Assembly (NCBI GenBank): GCA_024642645.1 | Contig: JAHEAS010000234.1 | Location: forward strand, 1-6,075 | From: Saprospirales bacterium | Lineage (GTDB): Bacteria; Bacteroidota; Bacteroidia; Chitinophagales; Saprospiraceae | Direction: 5' to 3' | DNA: 6,075 nucleotides | Shown here: positions 1-6,075 of the stretch, piece after piece | Numbering within the stretch: the stretch's first letter is position 1 | Layout: every line of letters starts with the position of its first letter | Program-made: the position numbers and the translations under genes | Notes under the pieces: model-generated | The model's input: the letters and a program-made list of their open reading frames with translations, nothing else | The model's database searches: none | What the model was told of the DNA's origin: nothing

Positions 1-69
1 GGCGAAGAACGGACCCGATTGCTGTTGCGACCGGGTAGCAGTACTGGATTTTTCTGTTGTTGCTTTCAA
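1..69 (-). CDS. Start of a further CIS-locus gene, possibly DUF4157-type (partial, TTG start)
   Basis: Only the first 23 codons are inside the window; the gene continues past position 1. The frame is open from the TAG stop of the tape measure gene and contains no ATG or GTG, so the best start is TTG at 69-67, 18 bp after that stop. The other two minus-strand frames hit stops (TGA, TAA) just before this point. The predicted peptide is polar and low in complexity (Lys/Thr/Ser/Gln-rich) and then reads SGPFFA. From memory, many DUF4157 proteins next to Bacteroidota CIS genes begin with a disordered polar stretch leading into a Pro-Phe-Phe motif ahead of the EADRVA-type helix, so this is a candidate cargo or CIS-associated protein. 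The diagnostic part is not visible. Alternatives are an unrelated gene, or a C-terminal extension of the tape measure by stop read-through, since the frame is the same. Confidence 0.5.
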   Translation of the reverse strand, partial: MKATTEKSSTATRSQQQSGPFFA

Positions 70-87
70 AGTCTTACAGTTGAATCG

Positions 88-1653
88 CTAAGACCATTCG
101 ACCGTGATATAGTCTGGCATCCAAGGCAATTTTATCATGGAAATACTCCAAGGTAAATGGGCCAACAGCACGTCAAAACTTCGTTGTTCCACTCGAAGAA
201 ACCAACCCCCAATTGGGTTCTGCCTGAGCTTCCCCTCCCGGCAAAGGAAGGTGCCTCGCAGCCCATCGACAGTCGTATTCCCCAGTGTCGCCCAATTTTT
301 GACGACAGCTTGAAGCAGGTCGTCGGCCGTTGTTTTTTCATCAGTTGTCAATTGAATCTTGCGGCTTAGCGGCTTTTCTAGTGGCACACCACAGAGCAGT
401 TTGTTCAGTGGTAATTCGTGCTCCATGTCTCCCTCATTCCCAGTGGCGAGGAATTGCAACAGGCAAATTGCCCGTTCCGGGTCTTCGAGTACGCCCGCTT
501 TCGCAATGCCCAAATTGTCAAAGAATCGCTGCAAAAATGGCCACAAAATGACCATGCCTGCGTTGCGAATGAAGCTATCAGATTCGCTTTGCGATAAGTT
601 TGCAACATCCGGTTTGTCCATAAAATCAAGTTCATCTTTTCCTGCTTGTTGCTTGTTTTCATCCATTGAATTCGAATCCAATAAAGCCATTTCCCGAATT
701 ATTTTCTTAGCCCTATCGAATTGAGATGAAGTTGAAAATGGGGCGATTTGGTGGATAATTTTTAAAAACAGATTTTCAAACCCAGCTGGCTGACCCTTTG
801 CCCAGTTCATCAATTTTTCAAATTCGGTGGGCAGCTGTTTTGCTAAAAAGGGAAAAGCATTAAGTCCCGAAAACGGTGGCGGCCATTCCTTAATTTCGAA
901 AACCAGTTCTGGGTGAATTACCAACTGGGCAATGACTGATGCTTGCCAGCTTTCTGCCAAATGCTGGTTTGGCTTTTCGAATACAGTCCTCCAAAACGCA
1001 CCTTCTGATGCTATCTTAAAATTTGGAATTTTCTCAAAAACCGTTTTTTCGAAATCCTTTATTTCAAGAATTTCCTGCTCATTTTTATCCAAAAAAACAA
1101 CCGCCAACTTGCCTAGTGCCTCCGCAGAAAACTGTCCGACCAACCGATGTTGTACTGCACTGGAACGAATGATATTTCTAAAATTTTCACCCCATGCTTT
1201 TGACAAATTTTCTTGCTCCAAGGCCCGGAGAAGTTCCGCTTCCAAACCAGCCGAAGTAACTGAACTAGCCCACCAAGGCAGCCTACCATTTTCCAAAAAA
1301 TAGAAAAAAGCCGTCATGAAACTTCCTTCCCCATCACTCAAATTTTGTGACTGAGTATTGTCGTCATTTTGGAACTTAGAGAGGTTTTCCACCAATTGCC
1401 GACCAATTTGCGCCAACAACTCTTCCTCCCAATCGCTGCCGCTAGGCATATCTGCGGACAATTCCAGATGGTCAAGACGGATGACCTTGTCTGAGGTCGA
1501 AACTTGGTCAAACGCTTCGGTAAGGAGGCCATTCAACGGGCCGTTGGCAAAACGGCTCAACCTGTTCTGCCACTCCCAGCTTTGAAAGCGGCCATCCACC
1601 TCCACTTCCAGGATTTGCGTTCGAATGATATGTTTTTGCCGTTTCGATTCCAT
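88..1653 (-). CDS. Contractile injection system tape measure protein (Afp14-like)
   Basis: This 521-residue protein is expected to set tube and sheath length while a phage-tail-like injection particle assembles in the cytoplasm; that role is known for the Afp14 family and is inferred here. The N-terminal part (residues 1-95) has the family pattern: HIIRTQILEVEV at 8-19, then VIRLDHLEL at 57-65 and a DWEEELLAQI helix. Residues 118-129 hold the FLENGRLPWWAS signature. The C-terminal domain starts with NAGMVILWPFLQRFF (364-378), followed by RAICLLQFLATG (394-405), PLNKLLCGVPL (415-425), NWATLGNTTVDGLRGTFL (453-470), and an ending with LPWSISMIKLPWM (500-512) and VEW. The middle (about 130-360) is weakly conserved, charged and mostly helical, as expected for the ruler segment. 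There is no signal peptide or membrane segment. The ATG at 1653 is the only sensible start because the HII motif follows at once. It lies 48 bp after the large upstream gene and has no clear Shine-Dalgarno. The stop is TAG. Confidence 0.93.
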   Translation of the reverse strand: MESKRQKHIIRTQILEVEVDGRFQSWEWQNRLSRFANGPLNGLLTEAFDQVSTSDKVIRLDHLELSADMPSGSDWEEELLAQIGRQLVENLSKFQNDDNTQSQNLSDGEGSFMTAFFYFLENGRLPWWASSVTSAGLEAELLRALEQENLSKAWGENFRNIIRSSAVQHRLVGQFSAEALGKLAVVFLDKNEQEILEIKDFEKTVFEKIPNFKIASEGAFWRTVFEKPNQHLAESWQASVIAQLVIHPELVFEIKEWPPPFSGLNAFPFLAKQLPTEFEKLMNWAKGQPAGFENLFLKIIHQIAPFSTSSQFDRAKKIIREMALLDSNSMDENKQQAGKDELDFMDKPDVANLSQSESDSFIRNAGMVILWPFLQRFFDNLGIAKAGVLEDPERAICLLQFLATGNEGDMEHELPLNKLLCGVPLEKPLSRKIQLTTDEKTTADDLLQAVVKNWATLGNTTVDGLRGTFLCREGKLRQNPIGGWFLRVEQRSFDVLLAHLPWSISMIKLPWMPDYITVEWS

Positions 1654-1701
1654 ATTCTATCGCTAAAAACTGCCGCTTAGGCAACCGTAAAACCTACCTT
1701 C

Positions 1702-4700
1702 TCAACCAAGGTCGATTACCCTTGACGCCATGCCGAAACAGCCGTTTTTGGCAAAGCCAAATACCCGAACTGTCTGTAAATTGCCTTGATTGTTTTTGAA
1801 AGAAGCCACGGTCAGTCGGTCGTTGGGCTGTTTGGAAATACCTTGCCCCATGTCCCAGAACCACCGTGAAACATTGCCAATGAGGTCAATACCCTCCAGT
1901 TCAACGACCGTTTGGCCACCTTGTCGGCTTATGTTTTTGACCTCAATCCGAAGCTTGGGCAATTCGCCTTTGCACCGGATTATTTCACCATTATTGCATT
2001 TATCGAAATCAATGCAGTCGAAAGGTGGTACTTCATATTTGGTGTCCAAATTGAGTCGAGATTCGGTGCCAAATGTTCCGTCTTTTGGCGAAAGTCTGGC
2101 GGTGAACTCTGTTTGAGTATTGTCAATTCGGTAACTGCCTTCGACTTGCATATCGAAATCCAACGCCGTAAAATACTCTATCCTCAGCATCGCATAAACA
2201 CCGTCCATTGAATCGTAGGCAATTTTCCACCAGTCACGTTGGGCCGGGGGCACATTTCCCTGCACCTTTTCATTGAGTGCTTCTACCCATTCCTTCACAG
2301 TAGCGTGGAACTTGCCAGGCGTCAGCGCCGCAACATCGTCATTGAAAGCTGGCACTGCACCGGTCAGGTCAATGTTTCCATTTACCACAAGGCGGTTGAC
2401 TTTCATCGAAACCTTCTTGTACTGGTTGTCGCCCGGAACTGCTTGTAGCCAGAACCGATGGAGACAGCTTACGGCCTTACCCTCGCCCGGAAGGTCGCAA
2501 TCCTTTTTACTGACAGTGACTGTGACAGTTGAGCTGGCGGAGTTGCCGATACTATCTTTAACCTCATAATCAATTACGACGGCCTGTCCAGTGGCCTGCA
2601 AACTAGGCGTGAATGTGATGGTTCCATCGGCATTGACAACCGCCGTTCCCAGCGCCGGGTTATCCAGTTTTGCAGAAACCACAGACAATCCTTGGCCTAC
2701 ATCGTTCGCTAAAACATTAACTACCACAGGCGCCCCAGCTTCCGTCGTGCTGACATCTGGTTGCGCAACAATGACTTGGGCTTCGCAAGAATGAGACAGT
2801 TCTACACTGATGGGGTCGCAACCTCGACTATCACTGACCAGCACCATGCTTGTTTGTCCGCTTGGCTGGGCAGGTGTTGTGATGAAAAATGCGCTCTCAT
2901 CCGTTGCTGTGCCGTCCTCGTGCGCCACCTCTACCCCGTCCAGTTTGAACGGTGGTTGGCCGTGCTCAATCCGAAGCCTTGCAGTGTAAAATGCATTCGT
3001 GGCATCGCAGTCAAAAGAGACAGCCCTGACGTCCATCCGCTGGCTAGTCGTCACTTTTTTAGCCAAAGATTCACCACCCTCAGAATCCCGAACCACAAGG
3101 GTGTGTTCTCCAGGGTTGAGTTCCACACCACCATTGAACAGTTGGTACTCGCCACCATCAATTTTAACCTCAAACGGCGCAATGCCATGGGTAACTTCGA
3201 TGGTCGCAAAAACCACATCGTTTTCGTTCGGGCAGCCCAATGTCACGTTGAAGACTGGCCTCGAAGGTGGTAGTACGAATTTCACAGGCGGACAATCGCT
3301 GCAGCAGCGGGTTGGTATGTAAAAATCAGCGAGCACTTTACCTTCGGGAATATCATATCCCAACCTCCTAATCCCGCCAAGCACCACATTACCGGTGGTA
3401 ATATCGTTCGGCGTTTCTCGGAAAACTAACACAAAAGTGCCACCAACTGGCACGCCAGCTTTGTGTTGCAGGTCAGGGTGATTCGTTGCGTAGCGGCTGA
3501 ACCAAATCAGTTCGTCCACTGCTTTTTGCTTGGCGTCCATTTCTGCTTTCAGCTCTACCAGCCGTTTGCGCAAGCAACTGCTTTGCAACGATTTCAATTC
3601 ATTAATGAGCGCCTGCACTTCGGCTTCGGTTAGCGTAGCGTCTTGGTCGTTGGGGTTATAGCGCCCAAGGTCAACGAGGTAGTCCTGGATTGAACTGTCC
3701 AAAATGGCGAACCTTTTGTCAAGCTTCGCATAATTCAAGGATTTCGATGGTTTAACGAGTTCCTCAGTAACCGCCAACATTTCGGCCACCACGTTCACTT
3801 TGTGCTCCGCCACTACTTTATATTCCTTGACCGACAAATTTGAAAACTCAGCAGTGCTTGCCAACTCTCTGCTCACCTCTGCCTTTAACTTGTCGGGAGT
3901 GTTCACTTCTATCCGGTCAATATTGGTCAGCAGGCTGCTTCCAATGACACTTGTGGTTGGATTGACGCTATTAAAAATAGCGGAGCTGCTTGGTTGTGCG
4001 GCAGCTGCACTGAACGATGTGGCTGTAAAAAATAAAGGTTGCGAAACTATCGCAGTCATGGGACTTGCTGCTGCTGCGCCGCTGAAACTTGCCATCATTC
4101 CAACAGTAGCACCAATTCCACCTGCCCGGCTTGACCTTGATGGTGGTGGCGCAGCAGCTTCTTTTCTTGTTGCCAAAATATCAGCTGCTGTCAAACCACG
4201 ATTGCCTTTTGCCTGAGTCAGCGTACCTATTTTTTGTTGGTAAAGGCAATTCACTTCGTTCACCCAAATCCGGTGAATCACATCGAGGTCATTGTCAATG
4301 CAGCGGTTTTTCCAAGGGTTGCTTTTATCCTCCACGGCAAGGTTGTCAGCGTTGAGCACCACCACGTCGAAGGGCAGTCGAAAGGTGCGGATGGCTGTCA
4401 TCAACGTTTTGAGCACCTCCGTCCACGAGCGGCCGATATGCCCTTCGATGCGGAAAAAATTGAATGGCTCCAAGTCATAACCGAGTGGATTTTTCACAAA
4501 ATCATCCTTGCCATAATCAAAGGAAAAATAGCCGAGGTTCTGGTTTGCCCGGCCTTTCTTAGTTTTTTTGTAGTTCCACCGCTGGTGCAGCGGCGTCTCC
4601 CCATTTTCATCAAAATAATAATACGGGATGGCTTTTTTAGATAGCAGCACATCGCCAAAGCGGCTCGGCGTAACCCGGATGCCCTCTGGCAACTTTGAGT

Positions 4701-5904
4701 TAATTCGGAATTTTTCAATCATCAAAACGATGCGCTCAAACAGGTGGCGAACTTCCTCAGCCGTCGTTTCAGCATGGGCAATGGCCATAGAGGGGCGGAA
4801 GTAATGGCGCAGCTCCCGATAGTTATCTTCCCGGTTTGAAAACACTTCACCCAACAGCAAATGCCGTGGGAAAAGCGCTTCATGCGGGCAGCAAAGCGAC
4901 ATCAATTCCAGCCCTTTCCAACGGAATTCATCATAAGCCTGAATAAGGTCGGAGAGCAAATCGTAGTAGTACTGAGCGTAATAAACCGGAAATTTTGACC
5001 CACCAAAAAAGCTGAATTGAAAAAGGCTGCGGAACTGGTTTTCGAATGCTTGCAGCTTGTTGATGAATTGGTAATTTGGTTTAACAGGTTTCACTACCGG
5101 CCCAAAAACTTGGTAGGCTTCCGCCAATGCCTGTCCAATTTTATCGAACATCGTCACGGAACTGCCCACGAGCAGGTCACGGTAGGCGTCAAAAATCATT
5201 CGGGCATCCACCATGTTCGTGTTAGGCACGTTAAGACGGGGCATCCGAAGGTCGGGCAAGCCAAGACGTTCAGGCAGGTTTGGCAGGGTGTCTTGCCCTG
5301 GCAATCCGATAATGAGTTTTTCTGCATTGGCCCTTGAAATCAGTAGTGGCCGAACCGTGATGGCCTTCTCACTGCCCTTATCGTCGCAGGAGTTTGGGCT
5401 GCAATTTTTGAGTTGCTCGCTGTTTATTTCCACATGCAGCATCGCTGCTTTATCCTTCAAAAAATCGGGGTCAAGTTGGGTGGCTGTGTCGTATTCAGCA
5501 GCACCAGCAGGTATCAACTGCCAAAGTTCGTATTGTGCTTTCTTCGGGTCGCAACCACTATGGAATTTGGCGTAGCCCGGCTTGTTCGGCACGGTGTACA
5601 CCTTGAACCTGTCCGCCGAAAAATCGGAAAGCGGGAACGGGGTGCAGTTCCCTGTTTCATCGCCCGCTACGCCAATGTTGGCGAGGTAGCCTTCCGTGGT
5701 TACACCGCAACCCTTCGTGATGGTGATGGTCGAACTGGCTTTGTCCAAGCTAATCTCCAGCCCGCACACCACGCCCACGCCTATCAAGTTGGTTCGAGTG
5801 AGCCGGTTCTGCTCGTCGAGGTATTCCAACATTTGATTAAGGTGCGCATTCGTCAGCACCTGATTGGATTCAAAGACCGGGAATGAATTTTCTTTCGGTA
5901 TCAT
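1702..5904 (-). CDS. Large multidomain CIS-associated protein, Afp13-like position (function unknown)
   Basis: This protein has 1400 residues and no named family I can assign. Residues 1-80 form a phage-tail-like beta motif: FESNQVLT at 11-18, a helix through LEYLDEQ, then GVGVVCGLEI (42-51), an ITITKG strand and GVTTEGYL. About 205-560 looks helical, with CCPHEALFPRHLLLGEV at 338-354. Residues 582-650 are an Ala/Ser/Pro/Gly-rich linker. About 660-800 is helical, with a probable coiled coil at 760-800. HKAGVPVGGTFVLVF (814-828) and VLADFYIP plus CCSDC (857-871) are motifs I recall from other Bacteroidota proteins. Then come two SprB-like modules (884-946 and 957-1035), a cadherin/Big_9-like module (1047-1133, with VVVNVLANDVG and DGTITFTP), an unassigned stretch with cysteines at 1297, 1303 and 1311, and a PKD-like end (1316-1400, with WFWDMGQG). 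No signal peptide is visible. The ATG at 5904 is required because the conserved N-terminal motif precedes the next Met (residue 25). It lies between a probable baseplate gene and the tape measure gene. Roles to consider are fibre, baseplate decoration or, less likely, cargo. Confidence 0.85.
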   Translation of the reverse strand: MIPKENSFPVFESNQVLTNAHLNQMLEYLDEQNRLTRTNLIGVGVVCGLEISLDKASSTITITKGCGVTTEGYLANIGVAGDETGNCTPFPLSDFSADRFKVYTVPNKPGYAKFHSGCDPKKAQYELWQLIPAGAAEYDTATQLDPDFLKDKAAMLHVEINSEQLKNCSPNSCDDKGSEKAITVRPLLISRANAEKLIIGLPGQDTLPNLPERLGLPDLRMPRLNVPNTNMVDARMIFDAYRDLLVGSSVTMFDKIGQALAEAYQVFGPVVKPVKPNYQFINKLQAFENQFRSLFQFSFFGGSKFPVYYAQYYYDLLSDLIQAYDEFRWKGLELMSLCCPHEALFPRHLLLGEVFSNREDNYRELRHYFRPSMAIAHAETTAEEVRHLFERIVLMIEKFRINSKLPEGIRVTPSRFGDVLLSKKAIPYYYFDENGETPLHQRWNYKKTKKGRANQNLGYFSFDYGKDDFVKNPLGYDLEPFNFFRIEGHIGRSWTEVLKTLMTAIRTFRLPFDVVVLNADNLAVEDKSNPWKNRCIDNDLDVIHRIWVNEVNCLYQQKIGTLTQAKGNRGLTAADILATRKEAAAPPPSRSSRAGGIGATVGMMASFSGAAAASPMTAIVSQPLFFTATSFSAAAAQPSSSAIFNSVNPTTSVIGSSLLTNIDRIEVNTPDKLKAEVSRELASTAEFSNLSVKEYKVVAEHKVNVVAEMLAVTEELVKPSKSLNYAKLDKRFAILDSSIQDYLVDLGRYNPNDQDATLTEAEVQALINELKSLQSSCLRKRLVELKAEMDAKQKAVDELIWFSRYATNHPDLQHKAGVPVGGTFVLVFRETPNDITTGNVVLGGIRRLGYDIPEGKVLADFYIPTRCCSDCPPVKFVLPPSRPVFNVTLGCPNENDVVFATIEVTHGIAPFEVKIDGGEYQLFNGGVELNPGEHTLVVRDSEGGESLAKKVTTSQRMDVRAVSFDCDATNAFYTARLRIEHGQPPFKLDGVEVAHEDGTATDESAFFITTPAQPSGQTSMVLVSDSRGCDPISVELSHSCEAQVIVAQPDVSTTEAGAPVVVNVLANDVGQGLSVVSAKLDNPALGTAVVNADGTITFTPSLQATGQAVVIDYEVKDSIGNSASSTVTVTVSKKDCDLPGEGKAVSCLHRFWLQAVPGDNQYKKVSMKVNRLVVNGNIDLTGAVPAFNDDVAALTPGKFHATVKEWVEALNEKVQGNVPPAQRDWWKIAYDSMDGVYAMLRIEYFTALDFDMQVEGSYRIDNTQTEFTARLSPKDGTFGTESRLNLDTKYEVPPFDCIDFDKCNNGEIIRCKGELPKLRIEVKNISRQGGQTVVELEGIDLIGNVSRWFWDMGQGISKQPNDRLTVASFKNNQGNLQTVRVFGFAKNGCFGMASRVIDLG

Positions 5905-5984
5905 GGTTCTGATTTTTCTTGTAAAAATTTAAGTTGGTTCATGAGGCATTTTAACTGACGCAGAGATTTCGAGAGGCCGGGTTA
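5905..5984 (-). other. 80-bp intergenic gap upstream of the large gene
   Basis: This gap separates the TGA of the upstream partial gene from the ATG at 5904. Near the start codon the minus strand is AT-rich, with a purine stretch (AAGAAAAATCAGAACC) just before the ATG but no true Shine-Dalgarno core, which is usual in Bacteroidota. I see no strong hairpin followed by a T-run and no convincing promoter, so co-transcription with the upstream gene is the simplest reading. Confidence 0.4.
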
Positions 5985-6075
5985 TCAAAAACTGGCACCT
6001 AGCGCCGTACTGCCAAGTCGCACTGGGTTGTCATCATTTCCATCATCACAATCGTGCAGCGTTGCAGGTGGGTAG
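5985..6075 (-). CDS. C-terminal end of an upstream CIS-locus gene (partial)
   Basis: The minus-strand frame beginning at 6074 is open for 29 codons and stops at TGA (5987-5985). The peptide is Asp/Asn-rich (HDCDDGNDD) and ends NPVRLGSTALGASF. This looks like a genuine protein end: an acidic linker followed by a short RLG...LG tail, which vaguely resembles the ends of some CIS baseplate proteins. In the Afp order the gene before afp13-afp14 is afp12, a baseplate wedge component, so that is the positional guess. The visible stretch is too short to prove the family. One competing minus-strand frame, open from 6073 to a TAG at 6001-5999, is shorter and has an unnatural Met/Thr-rich composition. 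Confidence 0.5.
   Translation of the reverse strand, partial: YPPATLHDCDDGNDDNPVRLGSTALGASF

Noticed and set aside
359..724. Plus-strand frames opposite the tape measure gene (also 932-1303) and minus-strand frames 135-341 and 405-662
   Set aside because: The minus-strand 521-residue frame has clear family motifs over its full length; these are shadows in other frames.
973..1044. Repeated TVFEK at residues 204-208 and 223-227 of the tape measure protein
   Set aside because: Only two 5-residue copies encoded by different codons and with no wider periodicity visible; may be chance.
1654..1701. Frameshift splitting one longer gene into the large protein and the tape measure protein
   Set aside because: The large protein has a natural PKD-like end and the tape measure protein begins with its family's N-terminal motif, so these are two complete genes.
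2761..3273. Plus-strand open frame of 170 codons, and others such as 5413-5886, 3800-4216 and 4234-4644
   Set aside because: They lie wholly opposite the 1400-residue gene, have no recognisable motifs, and read as low-quality antisense protein with odd Cys/His/Arg content.
4030..4125. Possible transmembrane segment at residues 594-625 of the large protein
   Set aside because: The stretch is only mildly hydrophobic, rich in Gly/Ala/Ser and broken by Pro; it fits a flexible linker better.
5924..5931. TAAATTTT on the minus strand, close to the Bacteroidota -7 promoter element TAnnTTTG
   Set aside because: It lacks the final G, no TTTG-type -33 element is seen at the right distance upstream, and it would leave a leader of only about 12 bases. 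Likely chance in AT-rich DNA.
5999..6073. Alternative 24-codon minus-strand frame ending at TAG (6001-5999)
   Set aside because: Shorter than the neighbouring frame and Met/Thr/Cys-rich in a way that suggests a shadow of the Asp-rich real frame.
1..6075. RNA genes, CRISPR array, insertion sequence or attachment site
   Set aside because: The window is almost fully covered by the minus-strand genes; I saw no tRNA-like cloverleaf, regularly spaced repeats, transposase motifs or terminal inverted repeats.

Overview
The window is a single minus-strand gene run that looks like part of a contractile injection system (CIS) locus, related to the extracellular phage-tail-like particles of the Afp/PVC/MAC type, most likely from a Bacteroidota (Bacteroidetes) genome. 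Three things support the lineage: the tape measure protein has the form I know from that phylum, the large neighbour carries SprB-like, cadherin-like and PKD-like modules, and neither start codon has a strong Shine-Dalgarno sequence. No finer taxonomic placement can be supported.

Layout in the direction of transcription (high to low coordinates): (1) 6074-5985, the last 29 codons of an upstream gene whose body lies outside the window; (2) an 80-bp gap; (3) 5904-1702, a 1400-residue multidomain protein that I cannot assign to a named family; (4) a 48-bp gap; (5) 1653-88, a 521-residue CIS tape measure protein (Afp14 type), the firmest call; (6) 69-1, the first 23 codons of a further gene, apparently starting at TTG, whose N-terminus resembles the CIS-associated DUF4157-type proteins. 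No gene on the plus strand is credible. I see no tRNA, rRNA, CRISPR array or insertion sequence.

The working picture is an operon fragment. The tape measure sets the length of the inner tube during assembly. The large protein lies directly before it, where afp13 (the tail fibre gene) sits in the Afp order afp12-afp13-afp14. Its N-terminus has a phage-tail-like beta motif and its C-terminal half is a chain of Ig-like modules, yet it has no secretion signal. That fits a structural or host-contact component built in the cytoplasm with the particle. The fibre role is inferred from position and architecture, not from recognised homology to Afp13, and this protein is the part of the window most worth following up.
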